A DNA stretch of 32,419 nucleotides. Source: Teichococcus vastitatis (lineage in GTDB: Bacteria; Pseudomonadota; Alphaproteobacteria; Acetobacterales; Acetobacteraceae). A model generated the notes under the pieces. The model ran no database searches, was not told the DNA's origin, and worked only from the letters and a program-made list of their open reading frames with translations. The position numbers were made by a program, and so were the translations under genes. Shown here in pieces: positions 24,744-32,419 of the stretch (within the stretch, counting starts at the first letter, position 1; each line of letters opens with the position of its first letter). Where the stretch lies: the NCBI RefSeq assembly GCF_003604215.1, contig NZ_QXGS01000032.1:1-32419 (forward strand), written 5' to 3'.

Positions 24744-24973
24744 CGCGGTGCCGGGTCATCGCTGGCCGGGCGATCCCGCATGGCGTGCCGGGGTGCTGCG
24801 CGATGGGGCAGAACCCTATGGCCACCGACGGCAGGAGATTGTCTTCATCGGCCTCGACATGGACGAGGCTCCCTGCGTCAGACGCCCGAGGCCTGCCTGC
24901 CGACGGATGGCGAACAGCGGGCGGAACGGACACCTGGACCAGCCTACCGGACCCGTTCCAGACGTGGAGTTGA
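24733..24973 (+). pseudogene. C-terminal remnant of a CobW-family (COG0523) GTPase gene
   Basis: The + strand reads RLFAAVPGHRWPGDPAWRAG then GHRRQEIVFIGLDMDEA, the hallmark of the CobW C-terminal domain (usually ...DRRQELVFIG..MDEA). Just after, the frame changes: LRQTPEACLPTDGEQRAE continues in a second frame and GTDTWTSLPDPFQTWS with a TGA at 24971-24973 in a third, matching the usual family ending DACLLTD...W..LPDPFP.W. So only the last 80 or so residues remain, with two frameshifts and no GTPase domain. CobW-family proteins include Zur-regulated zinc chaperones. That fits the zinc theme of region 1, but this copy is dead. Confidence 0.8.
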
Positions 24974-25108
24974 GGCGTGACCCCCAGGCGGGCAAGCGGC
25001 CCGGCCTCACGGATTTTCGGGCCTGGGATGTCGGCACCCTGGCCCGGTGACGCTCGGGAAGCCGCCAAGCCAGGAGGCGCTTGGCGATCCGCAGCCTCCA
25101 CGGCCGGC

Positions 25109-26689
25109 TCAACCTGCCTTGCGAAGGTTCCAGAACACCGGAAAGCCCGGCAGGATGCCCTCCAGCCCCGCGCGATAGGCTGCCGCCTGGAGAAATTGCC
25201 CGGCCGGGACATAGGGAACATCTTGGAAGGCCTGCGCCTGCAGTCGCTCTGCAACGTGTTGCTGCGCCTCCAGTCCCGGCGCCGCGAACCATTCACCGAC
25301 CAGCGCCTCGATCTGCGGCAGGTCTGGCCAGCCGGCCATGGCGTCGGGGCCATTGCCGCGCAGCGCCGCATGCAGCGCAGGGTTGGCGAGGTCGATACCG
25401 GTCATGGCCGTCATGTAGCAGCTCCAACCACCCTTCCCCACCGGCTCCCGGCTGGAACGGCGCGCCGTCAGCGTGCCCCAGTCGGATAGCTGGTAATCGA
25501 CATTCATGCCGCATCGGCGCAGCATGTCTGCTGCTACCTCGCTGAGGCCCTGAATGAAGGCGGGGTCGGTCGCCCCCAGCAGCACCACTGTTTCTCCCTT
25601 GTAGCCAGCTTCCCCCAACGCGCGCTTCACCGCGTCAAAGTCGGGTGTGGACGGAAAGGCCTCCATGCCTTTGGCGCTCGCCATCGGCATGCCGGGCGTG
25701 AAGAACCCGACGGGAGCATGCCACATGGCGCGGTCTTCGCCCGCCACGGCCATCATGTAATCCGCCTGGTTAAAGGCGCCGAGCAGGGCGCGGCGAATCG
25801 CCGGATTGTTGAAGGGTGGGTGCAGGTGGTTCAGCCGCATGAAACACATCATGCCCGCCTGATCCTGCACCGCGACCTTGACGCCGCGTGCCCCGCGCAA
25901 CAGCGGGATCATGTCGTTGGCGGTAAATTCCAGCCAGTCCTGCTCGCCCGAGCGCAACGCTCCGACGGCGGTGGAGGGCTCGGGGATCACCGTCCATTCC
26001 ACGCGGTCCACATGCACCACCTTGGGACCCGCCGTGCCCGAGGCTGTGCCGGAGGGGCGCGGCACATAGTCGCGGAACCGCTCATAGGCGACGCGAGCGC
26101 CGGAGATGCGCTCGTCGGGCAGGAACCGGAACGGGCCGGAGCCGACCATCTCCGTGACTTGCGTGAAGGGGTCCGTTTCGGCCAGCCGCTCCGGCATCAT
26201 CACCGGCAGCAGCGGCGGCAACTTGCCGAGTGCCTCCGGCAGCAGCGGAAAGGGCCGCCTCAGGCGAAACCGGATGGTTTTGTCATCCGGCGCCGACAGT
26301 TCCTCCGTGGCGGCCAGCAGCGCCTGGCCGAACGGATCGCGCCGGCCCCAGCGGCGAATGCTCGCCACGCAGTCGCGCGCCAGCACCCGCTCCCCATCAT
26401 GCCATTTCAGTCCGTCGCGCAGCATGAGGCGCCAGAGCAGCCCATCCTGCTCGGTGACATGGCCTTCCACCATCTGTGGTGCGGTGCGGTATTCGCTGTC
26501 CTGGCCATAAAGCATGTCGAAGACCATGTAGCCATGGTTCCGCGTCGCATAGGCCTGGGCGAAGATCGGATCGAGGATGCTGAGATCCGTCTGGGGAATG
26601 AAGCGCAGCACCTGATTCTGCTGTGCGAGGCCGAGCGCGGGCGCCGCCAGTGTGGCGGTGCCGGTGGCCAGGAACGTGCGGCGCTTCAT
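25109..26689 (-). CDS. ABC-type peptide/nickel binding protein (SBP_bac_5), paralogue 1
   Basis: Binding protein of 526 residues with a twin-arginine-like signal (MKRRTFLATGTATLAAPALG). SBP_bac_5 landmarks are LSILDPIFAQAYATRNHGYMVFDMLYG, LKWHDGERVLARDCVASIRRW and EMVGSGPFRFLPDE. It is clearly similar to the protein at 28331-29932 (shared TRN-YMVFD, WHDG, DCVAS-RRWG, GSGPF and HPPFNN/QPPFNN blocks) and more distant from the one at 5874-7388. Its ATG overlaps the stop of the SDR gene (26686-27465) by four bases. No permease or ATPase lies nearby, so it must use a transporter encoded elsewhere or act as a sensor or chaperone. Ligand unknown. Confidence 0.9.
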   Translation of the reverse strand: MKRRTFLATGTATLAAPALGLAQQNQVLRFIPQTDLSILDPIFAQAYATRNHGYMVFDMLYGQDSEYRTAPQMVEGHVTEQDGLLWRLMLRDGLKWHDGERVLARDCVASIRRWGRRDPFGQALLAATEELSAPDDKTIRFRLRRPFPLLPEALGKLPPLLPVMMPERLAETDPFTQVTEMVGSGPFRFLPDERISGARVAYERFRDYVPRPSGTASGTAGPKVVHVDRVEWTVIPEPSTAVGALRSGEQDWLEFTANDMIPLLRGARGVKVAVQDQAGMMCFMRLNHLHPPFNNPAIRRALLGAFNQADYMMAVAGEDRAMWHAPVGFFTPGMPMASAKGMEAFPSTPDFDAVKRALGEAGYKGETVVLLGATDPAFIQGLSEVAADMLRRCGMNVDYQLSDWGTLTARRSSREPVGKGGWSCYMTAMTGIDLANPALHAALRGNGPDAMAGWPDLPQIEALVGEWFAAPGLEAQQHVAERLQAQAFQDVPYVPAGQFLQAAAYRAGLEGILPGFPVFWNLRKAG

Positions 26690-27465
26690 GGATGAAATCC
26701 TTCAGGCGCGGGCGAAGCGCGGGATGTGAGCCAGCCGCCATCCACCACCAGCACCTGACCCGTCACAAAGGACGCGTCATCGGACGCCAGGAAGGCGACC
26801 GCCGAAGCGATCTCCTCCGGCCTGCCGCTGCGGCGCAGCGGTGTTGGCGCCAGCATGTTGGCGATGTAACGGGGATTTGTCAGGTGATTGGCGGTCATCG
26901 CCGTCTCGATCACGCCAGGGGCGACAGCATTGACCAGGATACCTTCGGGCCCCAGGTCGCAGGCCAATTGCCGCGTGAGCTGTGCCACTCCGGCCTTGGC
27001 CGCGGCATAGGCGGCCGTTCCCGGATAGCCCACCAATCCGAAGATCGACGAGATATTCACGATGCGACCGCCGGGGCGCGTCAGATGCGGCAGGCAATCC
27101 CGCGTCACGCGCAGCACCGCCTTGAGATTGGTGTCCACGAACCGGTCGATGAGGTCGTCATCCGATTCGGCCAGGGTCCTGCTGCCGCCGATTCCCGCAT
27201 TGTTGACCAGCACATCGATCCGCCCGAAGGCTTTGAGCGCCGCCGCGGCGAGCCTCTCTCCCGCGCCTTTCTCATTGACATCCAGCACCAGCGCGGCGCC
27301 GGCGATCTCTCGCGCCGTGGCGGCGACACCCGTCGACCGGTCGGCGACCAGGACCTGCGCACCTTCGCTGGCGAGGCGGCGGGCCGTGGCGGCGCCGATG
27401 CCGCCCGCCGCTCCCGTCACGATGACAGCGCGGCCGGCGAAACGGCCTGGCACCGCCGCGTTCAA
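26686..27465 (-). CDS. Short-chain dehydrogenase/reductase, operon member
   Basis: Classical SDR of 259 residues with GAAGGIGAA (cofactor loop), NNAGIGG, NISSIFG, Tyr and Lys in YAAAKAG, and the VTGQVLVVDGG end. DRS after the second strand would favour NAD(H). The TTG start at 27465 overlaps the deacetylase stop (TTGA); no better start gives the usual N-terminus (NAAVPGRFAGRAVIVTG). The substrate is unknown. Tight coupling with a deacetylase-like hydrolase and a binding protein suggests catabolism or modification of an imported small molecule. Confidence 0.9.
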   Translation of the reverse strand: MNAAVPGRFAGRAVIVTGAAGGIGAATARRLASEGAQVLVADRSTGVAATAREIAGAALVLDVNEKGAGERLAAAALKAFGRIDVLVNNAGIGGSRTLAESDDDLIDRFVDTNLKAVLRVTRDCLPHLTRPGGRIVNISSIFGLVGYPGTAAYAAAKAGVAQLTRQLACDLGPEGILVNAVAPGVIETAMTANHLTNPRYIANMLAPTPLRRSGRPEEIASAVAFLASDDASFVTGQVLVVDGGWLTSRASPAPEGFHP

Positions 27466-28295
27466 GGCGTCTGCCTCGCGCGGAACTCCTGCTCCACCTG
27501 TTCCAGCGTCAGGAACTCCGCGCCCATGCGCGCGAGGCCGTCGATCAGCTTCTCCATCATCATCATGCGATGCCCGCGCCCGCTGACATAGGGATGGAAG
27601 GTGTACACCATCGCGCCCCATTCGCTGGTCCGGCACATGTACTCGAAATCGGCCAGCCAGTTCTCCAGCACGGCGTTGGCATTGGCGAGACCCGGCATCA
27701 CACCGGCCTTGGTGCGGAAGAACTCGAAATGTGGGTGGTCGTCCAGCGACCAGCTGATCGGGATCTCGACGAGATCCGTGGTTTCCCCGAAGACGAGCGG
27801 CGCGTCCGCCGCCACCTTGTCGCCGCGCCGTGCGAAATAGGGCTCGCAATCATGGCCCATCATGCTGCTGTCGTAGCGGCAGCCATGCTCGACCAGAAGG
27901 TCGATCGTGCGATCGCTGAGATCCCAGGCGGGCGAACGGTAGCCTGCCGGCTTCCGCCCCGTCAGGCGTTCGATTGACGCCACGGCGCGGGCGAACTCCT
28001 CGGCCTCCACCTCGGCGGGGAGTTCGGCCGGTGGCACGTGGCTCCAGCCGTGATGGCCGACCTCATGCCCCTCCTCCACCACGCGGGCACAGGCCTCCGG
28101 ATAGGTCTCGATGACCACGCCGGGGATGTACCAGCTCGCCTTGATGTCATGGCTGCCGAGCAGATCGAGAATGCGCGCGGCGCCGACGATTCCGAACTCC
28201 CCGCGCGAGACCGGTGTCGGCGTGGTCAGCCCGCGCGAGGCGAAGCCGGACCAAGTGTCGAAATCATAAGACAGGCAGGCGATGTGGCGGGGCAA
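27462..28295 (-). CDS. Polysaccharide deacetylase-family hydrolase (PgdA/PuuE-like)
   Basis: NodB-homology hydrolase of about 277 residues. YDFDTW near the N-terminus supplies the acidic pair, GHEVGHHGWSHVPP carries the metal-binding histidines, and YRSPAWDLS and FHPYVSGRG are further active-site motifs. The form is that of the HpPgdA/PuuE-like branch, whose members act on small amides or cyclic ureides as well as on glycans. Start: TTG 28295 has AAAAGGA at good distance; ATG 28352 would overlap the preceding gene by 22 bases. It lies between a binding-protein gene and an SDR gene, so a small-molecule amide substrate is plausible. No signal peptide is seen. Confidence 0.85.
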   Translation of the reverse strand: MPRHIACLSYDFDTWSGFASRGLTTPTPVSRGEFGIVGAARILDLLGSHDIKASWYIPGVVIETYPEACARVVEEGHEVGHHGWSHVPPAELPAEVEAEEFARAVASIERLTGRKPAGYRSPAWDLSDRTIDLLVEHGCRYDSSMMGHDCEPYFARRGDKVAADAPLVFGETTDLVEIPISWSLDDHPHFEFFRTKAGVMPGLANANAVLENWLADFEYMCRTSEWGAMVYTFHPYVSGRGHRMMMMEKLIDGLARMGAEFLTLEQVEQEFRARQTP

Positions 28296-28330
28296 GGTGG
28301 ATGTCCTTTTCTGTCGCGTGTCGGGCGGAT

Positions 28331-29932
28331 TCAGCCCCGGCGGATGTTCCACATCACGGGCAGCCCGAAATCGATGACGCCCTGAAGTTCGCTGCGCCAG
28401 ACGGCAGGGCTGGAGAATTGCCCGGTCAGCGGGAAGTTCACATTGGCCAGGGCACGGCGGTTCATCGCGGCGGCCAGCTCGCGCCGCCGGGCAAGGTTCT
28501 CCTCCGGCTCGGCCTCAAATTCCAGCAGCATCGGCGTCAACTCGGCATCGTTGTAGAGCCAGGGCGCCGTGCCAGCACCGTTGTAGCTGATGCCAACATT
28601 CACCAGCGGATCGGCCAGGTCGAAACCGGTGTAGACCACGGGAACGGCGCTCCACCCGCCGCGCTCCACCGGCTCCTTGCTCAGCCAGCGCTGGGCGGCG
28701 GTGGCCCAGTCCATCGCCTGCTGGTCCACATTGAGGCCGAGCTTGCGCATCTGATCCACCACGACCATGGCCATCGGATTGATCAGCGGCGAGCTTTGCG
28801 GGTGCAGGAACACCACGCGCTCGTTGTTGTATCCGGATTGCTTCAGCATGGCGCGGGCGCGCTCCAGATCCACCTGGCGCAGGGCCTCGCCCCCGGCTTC
28901 GGAGGCGAGCGGCGTGCCGCACAACGTCATGGACTGGCAGAGCGGCAGAAACATCCCCTCTGGCAGGCCATGCGCGGCGACGATCTCGCCCTGGTTCAGC
29001 GCCATCTGCAATGCCTGCCGCACCCTGAGATTGTTGAAGGGTGGCTGGGCGTGATTCAAGGCGAGTCCGCCCATCAGCTGCGCCATGCCATTGGGCTTGG
29101 CCAAGGTCACGCGCTTGTCGCGCTGCAGGATCGGCAGATAGTCGAATGGCGCGTATTCCAGGTAATCAACCTCGCCTGCCTGCAATGCCGCCGCGCGCGT
29201 CGAGGCGTCATCGATCGTGATCATCTCGGCGTGCTCGATGAAGACGCGCTTGCCGCCTGCCAGGCCATCGGCCGGCTCCTCCCGCGGGAGGTAGCGCGGA
29301 TTGCGGCGGAAGCTCGCCCTCTCGCCCGGCACCCAATTGTCCTGCCGGAAGGTAAAAGGACCGGAGCCCATGATCTCCTTCACCGGCTGGCTGGGCGGCG
29401 TGGTGGTGGCGATGCGGGCCGGCATCATGAACGGCGTGTGCACGCTGGGCTTGCCGAGCGCGCTGATCACGCCGCCGAAGGGCCTTGCCAGTTCCAGCAC
29501 GAAGCTGCCGGCGGAAACCGGCCGTAGTTCGCGCGCGGCGGCCATCAGGCGGCGGCCGGTGGAATCCCGCGCCCCCCAGCGCCTCAACGAGGCCACGCAA
29601 TCCTCCGCTGTCACCTTCCGGCCATCGTGCCATTCAAGACCGGGACGCAGAGTGAAGCGGTAGGTCAGACGATCCTCGCTGATCTGCCAGCCCTGCAGCA
29701 TCTGCGGCCGCATGGCGCCGCTGCCATCCATGGCGACCAGCGTGTCGAAGACCATGTAGGCGAAGTTGCGCGTGACGAAGGAGGTCCCGGCGATCGGGTC
29801 CAGAACCTGCAATCCGGCATTGACAACCAGTCGTAGAGGCCGGTCCGCCGCCGGGGCTCGCGCCGTTCTCCAGGGCATGCCGCCCGTGGCCGCCAACGCC
29901 GTGGCCAGGATCGTGCGGCGCGGCCAGTTCAT
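28331..29932 (-). CDS. ABC-type peptide/nickel binding protein (SBP_bac_5), paralogue 2
   Basis: Binding protein of about 533 residues with a Tat-like signal (NWPRRTILATALAATGG). Landmarks are LQVLDPIAGTSFVTRNFAYMVFDTLVA, LEWHDGRKVTAEDCVASLRRWG, EIMGSGPFTFRQDNWVPGE and NHAQPPFNNLRVRQAL. Three in-frame ATGs (29950, 29941, 29932) are crowded together; 29932 is chosen because AAGGA lies about nine bases upstream. It is paralogous to the product of 25109-26689, and both share an operon with two SDRs and a deacetylase-like enzyme but with no channel genes. Possibly the two receptors bind related ligands. Confidence 0.9.
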   Translation of the reverse strand: MNWPRRTILATALAATGGMPWRTARAPAADRPLRLVVNAGLQVLDPIAGTSFVTRNFAYMVFDTLVAMDGSGAMRPQMLQGWQISEDRLTYRFTLRPGLEWHDGRKVTAEDCVASLRRWGARDSTGRRLMAAARELRPVSAGSFVLELARPFGGVISALGKPSVHTPFMMPARIATTTPPSQPVKEIMGSGPFTFRQDNWVPGERASFRRNPRYLPREEPADGLAGGKRVFIEHAEMITIDDASTRAAALQAGEVDYLEYAPFDYLPILQRDKRVTLAKPNGMAQLMGGLALNHAQPPFNNLRVRQALQMALNQGEIVAAHGLPEGMFLPLCQSMTLCGTPLASEAGGEALRQVDLERARAMLKQSGYNNERVVFLHPQSSPLINPMAMVVVDQMRKLGLNVDQQAMDWATAAQRWLSKEPVERGGWSAVPVVYTGFDLADPLVNVGISYNGAGTAPWLYNDAELTPMLLEFEAEPEENLARRRELAAAMNRRALANVNFPLTGQFSSPAVWRSELQGVIDFGLPVMWNIRRG

Positions 29933-30029
29933 CCTTCGCATTCCTTGCATCCTCACCCCCGAGACCGTCCGTGCCGCCTCCGGCCGCTTGATTCGTCTTG
30001 CCGGCGGGCAACACCCGGCGACACGCGCC

Positions 30030-30791
30030 TCAGGCCAGGCGTCCGCCATCCACCGGCAGGCAGACCCCGGTCAAGAAACTCGCCTTGTCGCTCAACAGGA
30101 AAAGTGCGGCATCGGCCACCTCCTCCGGCCGGCCGAAGCGCCGTAGCGGGTAGCGCGCCTGAAAGGCCTCGACCCGTGCCGCCCGTGCCGACGCATCACC
30201 TGCGGCATCGAAGGTCGCGGCCAGCATCGGCGTTTCGATGGAGCCAGGGCAGAGACAATTGACGCGGATTCCCTCCGGCCCATGCGCCAGGGCAAGGCTG
30301 CGGCTGAACATCACTACAGCGCCCTTGGTCGCAGAATAAGCTTGCAGCTGTGCCGAGCCGGTGAGGCCGGCGGCGGAGGCCAGGGTGACGATGGCTCCGC
30401 CGCCCGCCTGACGCATCTGCGGTACGAAGCATTTCGTGGCCAGCCAGGTGCCCTTCACATTGACGGCGAAGACGCGATCCCAATCCGCTTCCGGAGCGTC
30501 GACTGCGGGCATGGTCGGGCCCAGCATGCCCGCCGCTGTCACCAGCATCGTGGCGGGGCCGAGCTGCCGCAGTCCCTGCGCCGCCGCCCACTCCATCCGC
30601 GCCGCATCCGAAACATCAGCAGCAGCCGCCACGGCACCGGTGCAGCGCGCGGCAACCTCGCGAAGCGCCGCTTCGTCCCGGTCAATGAGCAGCAGTTTGG
30701 CGCCCGCCGCGGCGAGCGCCATGGCGATGGCGCGGCCCAGCCCGGAGGCAGCACCCGTCACCACGCCGATCCGCCCCTGAAAACCTTTCAT
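30030..30791 (-). CDS. Short-chain dehydrogenase/reductase, first gene of the minus-strand operon
   Basis: SDR of 253 residues with GAASGLGRA, DRDEAALREVA after the second strand (NAD-type acidic residue), TLASAAGL, Tyr and Lys in YSATKGA, and the FLTGVCLPVDGG end. The usual NNAG is VTAAGML here, an SDR variant. The ATG at 30791 has GAGGA seven bases upstream. A 97-base gap separates it from the binding-protein gene at 29932. It is probably the promoter-proximal gene of the five-gene minus-strand unit; no clear operator was found upstream. Confidence 0.9.
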   Translation of the reverse strand: MKGFQGRIGVVTGAASGLGRAIAMALAAAGAKLLLIDRDEAALREVAARCTGAVAAAADVSDAARMEWAAAQGLRQLGPATMLVTAAGMLGPTMPAVDAPEADWDRVFAVNVKGTWLATKCFVPQMRQAGGGAIVTLASAAGLTGSAQLQAYSATKGAVVMFSRSLALAHGPEGIRVNCLCPGSIETPMLAATFDAAGDASARAARVEAFQARYPLRRFGRPEEVADAALFLLSDKASFLTGVCLPVDGGRLA

Positions 30792-31383
30792 CGCGCAATC
30801 CTCGTCGGCGGCGATCGATCCGGCCGGACACGCTTTCCTAGACGCCGCATCGTTAAGCGACGCGAGCCAATCGCCATGGAATCCTATCGAGGGTTTTCGC
30901 GGCATGTCAACGGCCCAGCAGACAACCCAGGTTCGGCGGCACCAGCGCTGAGCTGTCCGCCCTGCAGGATGGACGGGAGCATCGGGCATCACATCGTGCA
31001 CCTGCTGCGGGCGCGGCGCCCTACTACAACGCACGAGGCCGGGGCTTGGTGCCGGGCCAACAAGCTCTGTGCCGCGTCTTCGGCTTGCTGCGCATGATTT
31101 CAAGCTGGCAGGCTGTGCCGCTCCGCTGCTGCACGAATTGCCCAGAACGGTGCGGCTGGGTCCATCACCGGAATAGCCACCCAAGGTGGATGGCAATCTG
31201 TTTCCGGTGATGTGGTTTCCGATGGCCCTTGTTGATCTTCAACAGGTTGCTCTCCGCTCAACGGCGGTAGCATGTCGCCATCAGAGGTGAGCGCGGCAGA
31301 CAACAAGTTCGGACCACCCGTGCGACCATTACGACTCTACAAGGCGCTCTGGTTCAGCGATACGCACGAGACTGATGATCTTG
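30792..31383. other. Intergenic region of about 590 bases, no gene recognised
   Basis: All frames here are short or lack any family pattern. The only notable element is an inverted repeat, TGTTGA-TCT-TCAACA, at 31230-31244, which could be an operator. The stretch should hold the promoter of the minus-strand operon that starts at 30791 and the end of the transcript from 32184. Confidence 0.4.
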
Positions 31384-32184
31384 TCAGGTCCGGTCCGGCG
31401 TCCTGGAGGCGATGGTTCCCGTGGTATCCTCCACCTCGATTTCGGTGTGGCGCACCGAATCCTGAACCGTCGCCGACCTTTCGGTGATGGCCTTCTCGAC
31501 CACCACTTCGGCGGTCACGCGCGCCTCCTTCACGACCACGGCCTCCTGCGCCGTTTCCGTGGCCTCCACCGTGCGTTCGCGAAACGCCGCGTCGACCATG
31601 TCAACAGGGCGGTCGACCTGCCGGCGCTGCACCTCGACATGCTCCTCCCGGAGCGCGACCTGCTCCTGAACAGGAGTTTTCACGACGTAGGAGCGCAAGC
31701 GCAGGCGGCCACGCTCGATGTTGCGTTTGCCGATGCTGACGTGCTCCTCCACCAACGGAATGGCATCCTGCATTTCGGTCTTGTTCCGGGATGACACGGG
31801 GCGGGAAGTGTTGACGCCTGTTTCGCCGCCCTCGTTGCTGCTCCAGCCGGAACGCCGCCACTCAGCCTCCTGCGCGTCCAGATCAACCGCACCCTGCGCC
31901 TCCAGGATGTCCATAACCCGATCATGCCGATCCTGGTCAACGATGACGGACACCACCGTGCCGCCGCGGCGGATCCCTTCAGCGTAGGTGCGACGGTCCT
32001 CGTCTGGCACGAACAGATCCCTGAGCGAGGCCAGGAACCCGCCGCCACCTCCGCCGGAAGCAGCGGCGCCGCGGGCGTAAATACCGATCCGCTCGCGACT
32101 GACGCCGGCGGATTCGATCAGGTGATCGACCGCTGCCTTGGCCGAAGCGGCGTCGACAAACAGGGCCGTGATGGTATGGAGCAT
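31384..32184 (-). CDS. DUF2382 (YsnF/AvaK-type) stress-associated protein
   Basis: Protein of 266 residues; the ATG at 32184 has AAGGA about eight bases upstream and gives MLHTITALFVDAASA. The N-terminal 100 residues resemble general-stress 17M/YflT-type domains (VDAASAKAAVDHLIESAGVSRERIGIY), followed by a glycine-rich loop and GGTVVSVIVDQDRHDRVMDILE. The C-terminal half is a DUF2382 repeat region: PLVEEHVSIGKRNIERGRLRLRSYV, VQEQVALREEHVEVQRR and VEATETAQEAVVVKEARV. DUF2382 proteins are widespread and stress-linked but biochemically undefined. No signal peptide. The tail TTGTIASRTPDRT resembles the end of the neighbouring partial gene. Confidence 0.85.
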   Translation of the reverse strand: MLHTITALFVDAASAKAAVDHLIESAGVSRERIGIYARGAAASGGGGGGFLASLRDLFVPDEDRRTYAEGIRRGGTVVSVIVDQDRHDRVMDILEAQGAVDLDAQEAEWRRSGWSSNEGGETGVNTSRPVSSRNKTEMQDAIPLVEEHVSIGKRNIERGRLRLRSYVVKTPVQEQVALREEHVEVQRRQVDRPVDMVDAAFRERTVEATETAQEAVVVKEARVTAEVVVEKAITERSATVQDSVRHTEIEVEDTTGTIASRTPDRT

Positions 32185-32305
32185 TGGTAGGTTCCTTGTG
32201 CTTGCCCGGAAGGTGGATGCCTCAGGCTGACGTCTCGCAACCGTTGCCACATCAACCAGCCGCGGTTCATCGACGAACCGGCGAGCAATGCAGGGATCGC
32301 TTCAC

Positions 32306-32330
32306 GGGGCGGGGCCACTCGCCCCGCCCC
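32306..32330 (-). terminator. GC hairpin after the partial gene at the right edge
   Basis: GGGGCGGGGC (32306-32315) pairs perfectly with GCCCCGCCCC (32321-32330) around the loop CACTC. It lies just after the stop of the partial minus-strand gene. No U-run follows on the minus strand, so it is only a terminator candidate; it could also shield the promoter of the DUF2382 gene. Confidence 0.55.
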
Positions 32331-32338
32331 TGCCTTAC

Positions 32339-32419
32339 TCAACCCTTATTGGGGTTTGTTCCGCTGATGTTGGTGCCCAGTGTTTGGTCGGCGGTGCGGC
32401 TGGCGACGGTGCCGGGCGG
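32339..32419 (-). CDS. Partial gene, C-terminal 26 residues only
   Basis: The minus-strand frame is open from the window edge to a TGA at 32339-32341 and reads PPGTVASRTADQTLGTNISG followed by TNPNKG. This looks like the conserved tail of small stress or PRC-barrel-type proteins, but the body is outside the window, so no function is given. The tail shares the pattern GT(I/V)ASRT-x-D-x-T with the end of the DUF2382 protein encoded 155 bases away. A hairpin follows. Confidence 0.6.
   Translation of the reverse strand, partial: PPGTVASRTADQTLGTNISGTNPNKG

Noticed and set aside
1-32419. CRISPR arrays, rRNA, complete tRNA genes, insertion sequences
   Set aside because: No regularly spaced repeats, rRNA segments, transposase motifs or terminal inverted repeats were recognised by reading; a dedicated search was not possible.

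Overview
The window is GC-rich DNA with dense, translationally coupled operons, GTG/TTG starts and Tat-like signal peptides. This suits an alphaproteobacterium, plausibly Acetobacteraceae/Rhodospirillales (Roseomonas-like). The taxon is inferred from gene style and protein families only.

Layout. (1) 257-3803, + strand: a small unknown gene (DUF6525-like) and a FecB/FecC/FecD-type ABC importer behind a palindromic operator with the core GTTATAAC. (2) 4072-9192, + strand: a second importer of the oligopeptide/nickel (Dpp/Nik/Cnt) class. It has two ATPases, a binding protein and one 596-aa protein that fuses the two permeases. It lies behind a second operator with the same GTTATAAC core. The core resembles Zur sites, so both systems may serve zinc starvation. 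(3) 9259-18840, + strand: an enterobactin-type siderophore operon behind a sigma70-like promoter overlapped by a perfect 9-1-9 Fur-box palindrome. Gene order is YncE-like beta-propeller, entC, entE, stand-alone isochorismatase (entB), stand-alone aryl carrier protein, entF (C-A-T-TE, serine code DVWHFSLVDK), entA. An MFS exporter gene follows, ruined by about four frameshifts and a stop. (4) 20201-23556, + strand: a probable second Fur site, then DUF3649, PepSY-TM (one apparent frameshift) and DUF3325 genes typical of periplasmic ferrisiderophore reduction/uptake, and an IroE/Fes-like esterase. No TonB-dependent receptor, Sfp/EntD-type transferase or metal regulator is present in the window. 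(5) 23645-24307: a 3-methyladenine DNA glycosylase.

(6) 24528-24973 is a graveyard: the C-terminal end of an SDR gene (minus strand) abuts a frameshifted C-terminal end of a CobW-family GTPase (plus strand). (7) 25109-30791, minus strand: SDR, peptide-type binding protein, polysaccharide deacetylase-like hydrolase, SDR, second paralogous binding protein, with no permease or ATPase. (8) 31384-32419, minus strand: a DUF2382 stress-type protein and the last 26 codons of another gene with a similar C-terminal tail motif.

Working together: regions 1-4 look like a metal-starvation island. A presumed zinc-controlled pair of importers sits beside an iron-controlled factory for a serine/2,3-dihydroxybenzoate siderophore with its reductive and hydrolytic release functions. 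The dedicated exporter looks dead and the outer-membrane receptor must be elsewhere. Functions are assigned from recognised motifs; no database search was run.
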